Shown here: positions 42,318 through 50,914 of the stretch, piece after piece
Numbering within the stretch: the stretch's first letter is position 1
How the letters are laid out: each line of letters opens with the position of its first letter
Assembly (NCBI RefSeq): GCF_042681745.1
Contig: NZ_JBHUGF010000010.1
Span: forward strand, 2,232,001 to 2,296,000
Length of the DNA stretch: 64,000 nucleotides
Origin: Saccharibacillus nicotianae
GTDB taxonomy: Bacteria; Bacillota; Bacilli; Paenibacillales; Paenibacillaceae
Direction: 5' to 3'
The notes under the pieces: generated by a model
The model's input: the letters and a program-made list of their open reading frames with translations, nothing else
Database searches by the model: none
What the model was told of the DNA's origin: nothing
Position numbers and translations under genes: made by a program

Positions 42318-43139
42318 GTGTCAAAAAAAATCGGTGCCCTATTCGTTGTTTTTCTGGGCTCCTTATTCACAGCTGCTGCGTTTAACCTGTTCCTGATTCC
42401 CCATCAATTATTAAGTGGTGGTGTATCAGGACTTGCTATGTTAACCGGTTATTTTACACCGTTTAATATTAGTCTGCTTTACTTTGTATACAATATACCT
42501 CTATTAATCGCGGGTTGGTTTTTGCTAGGCAAACGCTATATTTTGCTTAGTATCGTCTCTGTTGCAGCAACAACATGGATGATGACTATTATTCCTGTTG
42601 AAGCCGCAGCGCCGGATTTATTGCTATCTGCTGTATTCGGCGGTGTATTAATCGGAATAGGTGTGGGTATTTCTTTCCGTGTAGGCGGTTCTTCCGGTGG
42701 ATTCGATATTTTGGGATCGATTATTACTCGTTATCGGGATTTCCCAGTTGGTAATGTTATTGTTGGATTAAATGGTCTTGTTGTGCTTGCTATGGGTTAC
42801 TGGTCTAATAACTGGAATATCGCACTTGCTTCTATGGTATCGATCTATATCGCAGGTAAAGTGCTTGACCTTATTCATGTCAGCCATGTCAAAGTAACCC
42901 TATTTATCGTATCCAATCATACTGATTTGTTGCTTGAAAAATTAATGCCTCTTCAACGCGGCGTGACAATGATCAAAGCAGAAGGCGCATTTTCTCATAC
43001 GCCCAAAGATATGTTGATGACAGTAACCACACGCTATGAATTAGCAGAACTGCGTAGAATTATCAAAGAAACCGACCCTGCTGCTTTTGTCAATATGGTT
43101 GAAACGGTTGGTGTTATGGGATCTTTCCGCAAAGGCTAA
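42318..43139 (+). CDS. YitT-family membrane protein (DUF161/DUF2179)
   Basis: A 273-residue protein. Five or six membrane helices in the first 190 residues form the DUF161 part ('FNLFLIPHQLLSGGVSGLAM', 'SFRVGGSSGGFDILG'); the last 80 are the DUF2179 cytoplasmic domain ('LMPLQRGVTMIKAEGAF', 'ELAELRRIIKETDPAAF'). Function unknown; the family is widespread in Firmicutes. The start is the GTG at 42318, after GAGGTGATTTTT. It faces away from cshA. Confidence 0.88.
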   Translation: MSKKIGALFVVFLGSLFTAAAFNLFLIPHQLLSGGVSGLAMLTGYFTPFNISLLYFVYNIPLLIAGWFLLGKRYILLSIVSVAATTWMMTIIPVEAAAPDLLLSAVFGGVLIGIGVGISFRVGGSSGGFDILGSIITRYRDFPVGNVIVGLNGLVVLAMGYWSNNWNIALASMVSIYIAGKVLDLIHVSHVKVTLFIVSNHTDLLLEKLMPLQRGVTMIKAEGAFSHTPKDMLMTVTTRYELAELRRIIKETDPAAFVNMVETVGVMGSFRKG

Positions 43140-43391
43140 TAGTTATTGATCAGATAGGTATTAAAGTTTTATTAGAAAAATGTAAACTATTTTGGTTTTG
43201 CTATACACTGAAAGTCGCTTTTTGTCGTAATATATAGTAGACTAAAAACATGCCACCTCTACCTTTTATTATTTGCAGTTTGTGTTCAGTCCCTAACCTT
43301 TGTTACACAGCCATGCTTTTCCTAAAGTTCTCATTTAGAATGATTTCGTTCATTAAGCGTAATGATTCCAGAATAGGAAAGGGTGATTATT

Positions 43392-43586
43392 GTGGAAATG
43401 GAAACGGTCAAATTGTCACAAATCGTCATGAAATGGTTTCCTGATATGATGCCTTCCCTAAAACAGCAAGAATTGAACGCTGTTATCGTTTTACGTGATG
43501 GGTTGCGTATTTTGGAACCAGAGGATGCAATGGAAATTATTCACCACAGTATTTGCGAAAATCAAAGTCAGCAATTCATGCAATAA
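43392..43586 (+). CDS. Small hypothetical protein, 64 residues
   Basis: A short soluble protein: a helix 'VKLSQIVMKWFPDMMPSL' followed by 'AVIVLRDGLRILEPEDAME'. No motif recognised. The GTG at 43392 follows AAAGGGTGATTATT. Its own terminator (43607) follows, and it lies 252 bp after yitT. Confidence 0.5.
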   Translation: MEMETVKLSQIVMKWFPDMMPSLKQQELNAVIVLRDGLRILEPEDAMEIIHHSICENQSQQFMQ

Positions 43587-43606
43587 AATTGATTGATAAC
43601 GATATT

Positions 43607-43655
43607 AAAAATGTCACTGTTACATCTTTTATAGATGATTGCAGTGGCATTTTTA
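43607..43655 (+). terminator. Terminator after the 64-residue gene
   Basis: Arms aaaatgtcactg / cagtggcatttt with one mismatch, then T on the plus strand. Confidence 0.75.
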
Positions 43656-43758
43656 TGTTGTATACTTATGATGTCAATATACTTGTTTCGCTATGCTTTT
43701 ACTTGTTTAAATAGTGAAGATGGGTATTTTTAGGCACTAACGGTAACAATTATGTTGC

Positions 43759-43786
43759 TTTACAGTTCATGGACATCCGTTATACT
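43759..43786 (+). promoter_or_regulatory. Promoter of the DUF4015 gene
   Basis: TTTACA (43759-43764), 16-bp spacer, TATACT (43781-43786), 57 bp before the ATG at 43843. Confidence 0.6.
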
Positions 43787-43842
43787 TAAAAAGTAAATCC
43801 ATTCTAACGTCATGATTATACATACAGAGAAGGAGCTAACAC

Positions 43843-45015
43843 ATGGAAATTTTATGGGCAATTATGCTGCTCGCATCGACAACGCTTAGTGGTGGTCAAG
43901 ATGGACAAGCTACAGCAAAGACAACCACTCTCAAATCTGCTTTGAATCAGGCCGCTATTCACAGTCAATTAAGTAACACAGAGGTAGATGCAGATAATCC
44001 TCCTGCCAAAATTGATCCACAAGTTGATGCACCTAAAGTCAAAGGCGTGTATGTTACTGCTTATAGTGCTGGTGGTTCACGTATGACTACCCTGCTTGAT
44101 CTTTTGGATAAAACAGCGCTAAATGCTATGGTTATTGATCTAAAAGATGATGCTGGATACATAACGTATCAAACGAAAAATGCCAAGTTAAAAGAAATGG
44201 GAAGCCCGCAAAAATTTATCGCTGATCCAGACGCTATGATGAAACGTTTGAAAAAACATGATGTCTATCCGATTGCTCGTATCGTAGTATTCAAAGATTC
44301 TATTCTTGCCAAAAAACATCCTGAACTTTCTTTTGTTAAAAGCAACGGACAAGTATGGAGTAATGGTAAAGGTGATAACTTCGTAAATCCATATAACAAA
44401 GATGTATGGGATTACAATATTGAATTGGCTAAAGAAGCAGCAGCAATGGGCTTCAAAGAAATTCAATTTGATTACGTTCGTTTCCCTGAAGGATTTGAAA
44501 ATCATGAAGCTGAGCTGAAATTTACCAAAACCAAACAATCTCGTGTTGATGTAATTGCTGAATTTGTACAGTATGCTCGTAAAGAACTTGCTCCACTGGG
44601 TGTACGTGTATCTGTAGATATTTTCGGTTATGCGGCTTCTGTCCCTGCTGCTGAAGGTATTGGACAAGATTTTGCCAAAATTTCAGAAAACGTAGATGTT
44701 ATTAGTCCAATGGTATATCCAAGTCACTATTCTACCGGTTGGTTCGGTGTGAAAGATCCTGATAGAAACCCTTATGCAACGATTAAAGGTTCTATGGAAG
44801 ACACATTGAAAAAATTGAAACCACTGGGTGATCAAACGCCTATTATTCGTCCATGGATTCAAGACTTTACAGCAAGCTGGTTAGGTAGCGGTCATTATAC
44901 ACAATACGGTGCTAAAGAAGTCAATGATCAGATTCGTGCTATGCATGAAAAAGGAATTGACGAGTATCTATTATGGAACGCTGGTAACCGTTATACAGCT
45001 AATGCTGATTATTAA
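43843..45015 (+). CDS. DUF4015 putative glycoside hydrolase
   Basis: A 390-residue protein with a short signal-like N-terminus ('MEILWAIMLLASTTLSG') and a TIM-barrel domain from about residue 65. 'GVYVTAYSAGGSRM' is the entry; 'DLKDDAGYITY', 'VYPIARIVVFKDSILAKKHP', 'GFKEIQFDYVRFPEGF' and 'DVISPMVYPSHYSTGWFG' follow the DUF4015 pattern, with Asp in 'QFDYVRFP' a likely catalytic residue. The signal peptide is weak, so export is not certain. ATG follows AAGGAGCTAACAC. Confidence 0.85.
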   Translation: MEILWAIMLLASTTLSGGQDGQATAKTTTLKSALNQAAIHSQLSNTEVDADNPPAKIDPQVDAPKVKGVYVTAYSAGGSRMTTLLDLLDKTALNAMVIDLKDDAGYITYQTKNAKLKEMGSPQKFIADPDAMMKRLKKHDVYPIARIVVFKDSILAKKHPELSFVKSNGQVWSNGKGDNFVNPYNKDVWDYNIELAKEAAAMGFKEIQFDYVRFPEGFENHEAELKFTKTKQSRVDVIAEFVQYARKELAPLGVRVSVDIFGYAASVPAAEGIGQDFAKISENVDVISPMVYPSHYSTGWFGVKDPDRNPYATIKGSMEDTLKKLKPLGDQTPIIRPWIQDFTASWLGSGHYTQYGAKEVNDQIRAMHEKGIDEYLLWNAGNRYTANADY

Positions 45016-45060
45016 TCATTAGTCTGCGCTTTGTATTTGTGAGTATATGTACGAATAACT

Positions 45061-45094
45061 AAGAACTCGGATCATGATCCGAGTTCTTTTTTGT
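45061..45094 (+). terminator. Terminator after the DUF4015 gene
   Basis: Perfect palindromic stem aagaactcggatc-atgatccgagttctt with a T run on the plus strand. Confidence 0.85.
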
Positions 45095-45198
45095 GCCTAT
45101 TCAAAATAAATGATATCCTGTACAATCATTTCTTGATGGACTGATTTGGAAATTACATAAAATATATACGATTTTAGTATCGTGAATGAGGTTAGATT

Positions 45199-46566
45199 AT
45201 GATCCCTACTGTTACATTGTTACAAAAGTTTAGTCAGTTTTTGAAAATATTATTCCCTATTTTGATTACACAGATTGCTTTATCTCTGATGACTTTTTTT
45301 GATACGAATATGTCCGGTCATGCTAGCGCAGAAGATTTGGCTGGCGTAGCGATAGGCTCTAGTCTATGGGTTCCGATTCAAGCTGGACTTAGCGGTATTC
45401 TTGTAGCAGTTACACCGATTGTGTCGCAGTTCATTGGTTCCAATCAACGGAAAAAAGTTAGTTTTAATGTTGTTCAAGCCTTGTTATTATCGGTTGTTGT
45501 ATCGATTATTATTCTTATTGTTGGTGGATTGTTATTAAATCCGATTCTGGATCTGATGAGTCTGGAACCTTATGTACGCGAAGTGGCTCATGGCTTTATT
45601 GTATGTTTATCGATAGGGATTATTCCTTTATTTGCTTACACTGTTCTACGAAGTTATATCGATGCTCTAGGTCAAACGCGATTTTCAATGATGATTACGT
45701 TATGCGCTTTACCGATCAATGTAGCTATTAATTATTTATTGATCTTCGGTAAATTTGGATTTCCTAAATTGGGTGGCGTTGGTGCTGGTGTGGCATCGGC
45801 GATTACGTACTGGTGTGTGTTTTTGATCGCAGTGTTAGTGATACGTGTAGCAGAACCTTTTCGTCAAGATCAGATCTTTAGTACATGGTATTCTCCTTCT
45901 TTGCGCAAATGGAGCGAAATTTTGAAATTGGGGATTCCGATGGGATTTGCCATCTTTTTTGAAGTCGCTATTTTTGCTGGAGTTACTTTATTTATGAGCA
46001 ACTACGATACGATGACGATTGCAGCTCATCAGGCGGCTCAGAACTTTGCTGCAACCCTTTATATGATACCGTTAAGTATTTGTACAGCGTTAACTATTCT
46101 CGTCGGTTACGAGGTCGGTGCTAAGCGTCTGAAAGATGCAAGGCAGTATACGAAGCTTGGTCTTGGATTAGCTCTTGCTTTGTCATTGTGTACAGCAGTG
46201 ATTTTGCTTGCTTTTCGTCAATCGGTCTCAGCACTTTATTCCGCTGATCCTGTATTGATTGATCTGATTGCTCATTTTATGATCTATGCTGCTTTTTATC
46301 AAATATCAGATGCTATTGCTACACCTGTACAAGGAGCATTACGAGGATATAAAGATGTGAATCCTGCTTTCTTTTTAACATTTATCTCATATTGGATTAT
46401 AGGATTGCCTGTGGGTTACATTATTGCTAATTATACCGATTATGCTGCTTTTGGATACTGGATTGGTCTTAGTATAGGACTCGCTGTAGGTGCTATCACT
46501 CTACTATCTCGTTTGTTATGGGTACAACGGCAAGCGATACGTGTAACCATTTCTGAATCCAAATAG
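45199..46566 (+). CDS. MATE-family efflux protein (NorM-like)
   Basis: A 455-residue integral membrane protein with 12 helices. 'PILITQIALSLMTFFDTNMSG' and 'AGLSGILVAVTPIVSQFIG' are the first conserved MATE blocks; 'AIFAGVTLFMSNYDTMTIAAH' and 'ALTILVGYEVGAKRLKDA' mirror them in the second half. It would export organic cations or drugs using a sodium or proton gradient. ATG follows GAGGTTAGATT. A convergent terminator lies between it and the DUF72 gene. Confidence 0.9.
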   Translation: MIPTVTLLQKFSQFLKILFPILITQIALSLMTFFDTNMSGHASAEDLAGVAIGSSLWVPIQAGLSGILVAVTPIVSQFIGSNQRKKVSFNVVQALLLSVVVSIIILIVGGLLLNPILDLMSLEPYVREVAHGFIVCLSIGIIPLFAYTVLRSYIDALGQTRFSMMITLCALPINVAINYLLIFGKFGFPKLGGVGAGVASAITYWCVFLIAVLVIRVAEPFRQDQIFSTWYSPSLRKWSEILKLGIPMGFAIFFEVAIFAGVTLFMSNYDTMTIAAHQAAQNFAATLYMIPLSICTALTILVGYEVGAKRLKDARQYTKLGLGLALALSLCTAVILLAFRQSVSALYSADPVLIDLIAHFMIYAAFYQISDAIATPVQGALRGYKDVNPAFFLTFISYWIIGLPVGYIIANYTDYAAFGYWIGLSIGLAVGAITLLSRLLWVQRQAIRVTISESK

Positions 46567-46614
46567 TACCGAGTAACTATTTACCTCCAAACTACCCCTC
46601 ATTTATAAAAAAAC

Positions 46615-46653
46615 AAAAGCGACATTCTCCTCTATCAGGAAAATGCCGCTTTT
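46615..46653. terminator. Convergent terminator for MATE and DUF72
   Basis: Arms aaaagcgacatt (46615-46626) and aatgccgctttt (46642-46653) with one mismatch; A and T runs on both sides. It touches the DUF72 stop codon. Confidence 0.8.
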
Positions 46654-47535
46654 CTATTCTTGTCCACTCCAGTCGAAAAGATCAATCTGTTCCATTTCCA
46701 CTTTCTTTTCTTCTGGAATCGGGGGTATGTCTTGTCCTAACATTGCCATCAATTGTCTGGCGTTATCTGCTGCATCTCCGCCAGAATTATTATTAAAAAT
46801 CACACACACTTCATCACATTGCTGTTCTAATCGCTGTAAACGTTCTGCCCATTCTTGTAATTCTGTCTCATTGTAGCGATACAGATAACGGACTTCGCGC
46901 CAATTCGGTTGACCCGATGAATTCCAGCCTGATTCATTACGACCATGCATACGCACGACTGTTAATTGACGATCTGTCACTTCTTCTACAATAGGTACAG
47001 AACCGATTCCTGCTTGTGGTTCATCACAGATACTATGAATCCAGTTCTCTTTGCGCATGAATTGGATTGTTTTTTCTCGCATTTCAGGCGTGTACCAACT
47101 TTGATGACGAAATTCAAGTGCACATGGATAGTCCCTCATCAGTTCACGAATATGTCGAAGTGTTCTAACATTTTCTCGATTACAATCGAACCAGGGTGGA
47201 AATTGAAATAAAGCAGCCATCAATTTGCCAGCTTGATCCATAGTACTAATCGATAAGCGGAATGCTTCAAACATTTCAGCTTCACTATCAAACGGGATTT
47301 TGCCACGCGAATGCCCTGTCATACCCTGAAAAGCTTTGACAAGAAAACGAAAAGAATCAGGTGTTTCCTCGGTCCATTTTTCCATATTCCGCCGGGACTG
47401 GATCGCATAAAATGAACTATCTACCTCTACGGTGCGGAATAGAGAGCTATAAGTGGGTAATTTGTTCTTATTTGCTTCTTTGGTCAGATAGAGAGAATCA
47501 TGATCTCCCCAACCGGTTAAACCGACAGTAATCAT
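46654..47535 (-). CDS. DUF72 (YecE-like) protein with clamp-type C-terminal motif
   Basis: A 293-residue TIM-barrel-like protein. 'VEVDSSFYAIQSRRNMEKW' and 'MAALFQFPPWF' with 'CALEFRHQSW' are DUF72 motifs, and 'FNNNSGGDAADNA' is the closing one. Function unknown. The last 13 residues hold 'EQIDLFDW' (Gln283 to Trp289), which resembles the beta-clamp-binding Q-x-x-L-F pentapeptide that also occurs in DinB in this window (QMDLFDY). ATG follows AGGAGGTTCATTTTCAT. Confidence 0.88.
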   Translation of the reverse strand: MITVGLTGWGDHDSLYLTKEANKNKLPTYSSLFRTVEVDSSFYAIQSRRNMEKWTEETPDSFRFLVKAFQGMTGHSRGKIPFDSEAEMFEAFRLSISTMDQAGKLMAALFQFPPWFDCNRENVRTLRHIRELMRDYPCALEFRHQSWYTPEMREKTIQFMRKENWIHSICDEPQAGIGSVPIVEEVTDRQLTVVRMHGRNESGWNSSGQPNWREVRYLYRYNETELQEWAERLQRLEQQCDEVCVIFNNNSGGDAADNARQLMAMLGQDIPPIPEEKKVEMEQIDLFDWSGQE

Positions 47536-47563
47536 ATGAAAATGAACCTCCTAGCTCTATCCG

Positions 47564-48160
47564 TTACACTTTACTTTGTTTCATCCCAATACCGGATACA
47601 TATAAATTCACAATATCTAATGCTAATTGTTCTGGTGCAACTTTACCAGGAAGAAGTTGTGTAAATACAATACGTTCGATCGTGCCTACCAGACATTCTG
47701 AGACCATATTCATCCGAAATTCAGATTTGAATTGTCCAGAACGTTGTTCACCCGATAACATCTGCTCAACCCATTGAACCAGTTCTTGTTTCATATTTTG
47801 TGATTGTGGTGCTAAATGAAATCCTATCCGAGTTAAATAAGGGTTAGCGTAAAAATAATCAAACATCAATGTCAACGTATGACATAATTGATTCAATACC
47901 CCATCGGTTGAATGAATTTCAGGAAGACGGCTTTCGTTAATAACCGTCGTTAAGCGAACATGGAAAAGCTTCACTAACTCCTCAAAAACAGCATCTTTAC
48001 TTTCAAAATACAAATAAAATGCGGGTTGTGAAAGCTTGGCTTCTGCAACAATAGAACTCACTTTCGTTTCGTGAAAACCATGAATAGCAAATTGTTTAGC
48101 AGCAGCGTGTAGCAAACGTAAACGGCTCTCCCTTCCTTTTGCTCCTTTTTCTCTCGCCAA
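47564..48160 (-). CDS. TetR-family regulator
   Basis: A 198-residue regulator with an N-terminal helix-turn-helix domain: 'LHAAAKQFAIHGFHETKVSS' and 'IVAEAKLSQPAFYLYFESKD'. The ligand-binding domain (about 65-190) is helical without known ligand. Begins at a TTG ten bases after GGGGG. It is 28 bp upstream of the DUF72 gene on the same strand, so it may regulate it. MATE is on the opposite side of DUF72. Confidence 0.88.
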   Translation of the reverse strand: MAREKGAKGRESRLRLLHAAAKQFAIHGFHETKVSSIVAEAKLSQPAFYLYFESKDAVFEELVKLFHVRLTTVINESRLPEIHSTDGVLNQLCHTLTLMFDYFYANPYLTRIGFHLAPQSQNMKQELVQWVEQMLSGEQRSGQFKSEFRMNMVSECLVGTIERIVFTQLLPGKVAPEQLALDIVNLYVSGIGMKQSKV

Positions 48161-48339
48161 TGTATGGTAGCCCCCTTCTAGTTGGTCTCTCCAGTTCCTA
48201 CGGAGTGAGGATATAAATGACTTACTCCCTTATAGTACAATAATTTAACCGTTACTTCTAATCTTTAATTCAAAATTTTTACCATTTCTTATCATATTTT
48301 TTACAAAAGTGATATCTAAAAACAATTTATAGTAAAATA

Positions 48340-48394
48340 AAAAGCGCACAAATATTAGCAATCCGAAGATTACGTAAGATTTAGCACGCTTTTT
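48340..48394 (-). terminator. Weak terminator after pfkA
   Basis: Outer stem aaaagcg / cgctttt with an imperfect inner region; T run on the minus strand. Confidence 0.4.
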
Positions 48395-48440
48395 AAAGAT
48401 ATATACTGAAATATCTACTTTTTGTTAACCATAACACTAA

Positions 48441-49412
48441 TTATTGAGATAAACGAAGTGCAAGTTCATATGTTTCGTGATCAAACTCTTTTTTGCTGTT
48501 TACTACTTTATCGATATCAGTCAATACGATTTCGCCTCTGATTACACCGCAAGCTTTGTCGGATTCACCTTCGATTAATTTACGGACTGCAAAATCACCT
48601 AGACGACTTGCTAGATTACGGTCACGAGGAGTTGGTGTCCCGCCGCGTTGGATATGTCCAAGTACTGTTACACGAGGCTCTAGGTTCGGATAATGAATAT
48701 GCAATTGTTCTGCAATATCTTCTCCACGACCTGCTCCTTCAGCTACGATTACGATACTATGACGTTTACCACAAGCAAAGTTGTGATGCATACGATCAGC
48801 TACTTCTTTTAAATCGTAAGATACTTCAGGAACAAGGATTGTCTCTGCACCAGAAGCTAGACCGGAATGAAGAGCGATATCGCCACAATGACGACCCATT
48901 ACTTCTACGATTGATACACGTTCATGAGAAGACATCGTATCACGTAATTTGTTCACAGCATCTACTACAATACCTACTGCTGTATCAAAACCAATCGTTG
49001 TATCTGTATACGAAATATCGTTATCGATTGTTCCTGGCAATGCCATTGTTTTGATACCTAATTTACTCAATTTGTTCGCACCTTGATAAGATCCGTCTCC
49101 GCCGATAACGACCAATCCGTCGATACCGTGTTTGCGCAGAATATCAGCGCCTTTTTGTTGACCTTCAAGTGTCATGAATTCTTTACAACGTGCAGATTGA
49201 AGTACAGTTCCCCCGCGCTGAATAATATCGCCTACACTACGTAGATCCATAGGGAAAATATCTTCGTTTAGTAATCCCTGGTATCCACGTTGAACTCCGC
49301 ATACTTCAAGACCGAAATAAAGTGCGCTACGTACAACTGCACGAACCGCAGCGTTCATTCCTTGGGAGTCTCCTCCACTTGTTAGTACTGCAATTTTTTT
49401 GACTGCTGACAT
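48441..49412 (-). CDS. pfkA: ATP-dependent 6-phosphofructokinase
   Basis: A 323-residue glycolytic enzyme, fructose-6-phosphate to fructose-1,6-bisphosphate. 'LTSGGDSQGMNAAVR' is the ATP loop (Ser-Gln where most have Ala-Pro), 'VVIGGDGSYQGA' has the Gly that favours ATP, 'PGTIDNDI' and the catalytic Asp in 'TIDNDI', and 'EVMGRHCGDIA'. Bacillus keeps pfkA with accA and pyk; here it stands between ytpB and a terminator. ATG follows GGGGGCAATTTGAA. Confidence 0.95.
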   Translation of the reverse strand: MSAVKKIAVLTSGGDSQGMNAAVRAVVRSALYFGLEVCGVQRGYQGLLNEDIFPMDLRSVGDIIQRGGTVLQSARCKEFMTLEGQQKGADILRKHGIDGLVVIGGDGSYQGANKLSKLGIKTMALPGTIDNDISYTDTTIGFDTAVGIVVDAVNKLRDTMSSHERVSIVEVMGRHCGDIALHSGLASGAETILVPEVSYDLKEVADRMHHNFACGKRHSIVIVAEGAGRGEDIAEQLHIHYPNLEPRVTVLGHIQRGGTPTPRDRNLASRLGDFAVRKLIEGESDKACGVIRGEIVLTDIDKVVNSKKEFDHETYELALRLSQ

Positions 49413-49438
49413 TTCAAATTGCCCCCTTGTTAATATGT

Positions 49439-50518
49439 TTACAAATACTTGCGGATCACCTGGCTATTCAAGATAAAAAAGGCACGCATAGGAGGACCTT
49501 TTCGCAATAGCCGTTTAGAGATAGCACGCACTTCTTGTTGTGTTTTGACCTTGGGGTCTGTTAAGTATAGTGCGACTAAACCTTCAACAATCATAAGATG
49601 GAATGAAGCACCCGGCAGTTGTTGTACATCTGCACGCGCCCAATCAACGATCTTCTCAATACGATCAATGACCTTAATAGATGGGTCATAATAATCGCAA
49701 AAATTAAGATCGCCAGAATGCTGATCTTCTTCCTGATCAATTACATAATCCAGCATAATATGAAGGCAACATACATTTGGAAAATAAGCAGCATGTGCTT
49801 GCTTAGCAGCCGCATCATTCATGCCCGGAAGACCACTCGCTGCTAAAAACATCATAAATATACCTAAAGTTGAACCTGTTGCAGCAGCAAATTCATGCCA
49901 GTATAAATGAGGTGTACGATGCTTATGCTCAGACCACCACTCCATCAATGTTGCTTGACGCAATTCAGGAGCGATATGTTTGTATGTTTGTAAACCGCAA
50001 TATAATTCAACCAGATCACGCAAATAAGGATATACAATATCGTAATCTGGAAGTTCACTAATATATCCCTGGCAAGCTTTTACCAGTGTAGACATATAAC
50101 CAACTTCACTTTCACTATTAAATACATAATAGTCTCTTGGTTCTACGCCCGGCACAATCGCATCCAACAAAGCTTGATGCAATAGACGAAAATCTTCAAC
50201 ATTTGTACATTGAGGACGATCAGATAAGTTATCTGCATAATCACAAATCGTCTGGAAGGCTACAATTAAAGGTAACAAGTTATGAAATTGAGCCATATTC
50301 GCTACGGCATATACTGATCCACCATCACAGTGGAATTGCTTATTGCTTAGGCTATCGAGCGCTTGGTATCGCAATTCTGCATCAGGTATTAAGTTTGCCT
50401 GTTCACGCCAGCGAGCAAACTCTTTACGGACTTCCGGTATTCCGTGTTTGTATACGCGTCTCATCAAAGAAACAGCATTACGCGGAAACGGATAACGGAC
50501 TTTCATCATATCATTCAA
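49439..50518 (-). CDS. ytpB: Tetraprenyl-beta-curcumene synthase (YtpB, DUF2600)
   Basis: A 359-residue, mostly helical class-I-like terpene synthase that makes tetraprenyl-beta-curcumene, a sesquarterpene precursor. DUF2600 motifs: 'FCDYYDPS', 'TICDYADNLSDRPQ' (Asp-rich, metal-diphosphate site) and 'MLDYVIDQEEDQHSGDLNFC' (second Asp-rich site). Begins at a TTG at 50518, seven bases after GGAGG; ATGs 9 and 12 bases later are alternatives. It stands upstream of pfkA on the same strand with only 26 bp between. Confidence 0.92.
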   Translation of the reverse strand: MNDMMKVRYPFPRNAVSLMRRVYKHGIPEVRKEFARWREQANLIPDAELRYQALDSLSNKQFHCDGGSVYAVANMAQFHNLLPLIVAFQTICDYADNLSDRPQCTNVEDFRLLHQALLDAIVPGVEPRDYYVFNSESEVGYMSTLVKACQGYISELPDYDIVYPYLRDLVELYCGLQTYKHIAPELRQATLMEWWSEHKHRTPHLYWHEFAAATGSTLGIFMMFLAASGLPGMNDAAAKQAHAAYFPNVCCLHIMLDYVIDQEEDQHSGDLNFCDYYDPSIKVIDRIEKIVDWARADVQQLPGASFHLMIVEGLVALYLTDPKVKTQQEVRAISKRLLRKGPPMRAFFILNSQVIRKYL

Positions 50519-50914
50519 TGGGCTTCCTCCACATAGTTGTCTGTTGAACCTATCAGTATTATCATACATTATATTCAGAGTGCTCACAACGTACAATTGA
50601 ATTTATCACACCGCGCCCTATATGGGTTTTGATCATTTTGCTATTCATTTTAAGGTCATATATTTCTTATTTTCAGTATGGTCTTTGAATAGAATACAAA
50701 AAGGATATTCAATGTTGGAAATCGGATCAAAAACACTACTTTTTGTTTTGTTTTTCCACATAGAGTGTCCCAACGTTTATCCTCCGCCAAACATGTATAA
50801 AAATAGATATAATTTTAAAGAAATGTAACTTTTTGTTCGATAAATCATACTCTCTTTGAAAGCGTTATGATATACTAACGATAATTTTTATAGACCAAAG
50901 GGAGAAGATTACAT
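50519..50914. other. Intergenic region between ytpB and the MOP-like gene
   Basis: AT-rich, 396 bases between divergent genes. It must hold promoters for both, but no box pair is convincing; TATACT at about 50872 lacks a -35. No hairpin, repeat or RNA gene seen. Confidence 0.4.

Noticed and set aside
48441..49412. Ser-Gln instead of Ala-Pro in the phosphofructokinase ATP loop as a sign of loss of function
   Set aside because: I recall the same loop in other Paenibacillus PfkA proteins, so it is probably normal.
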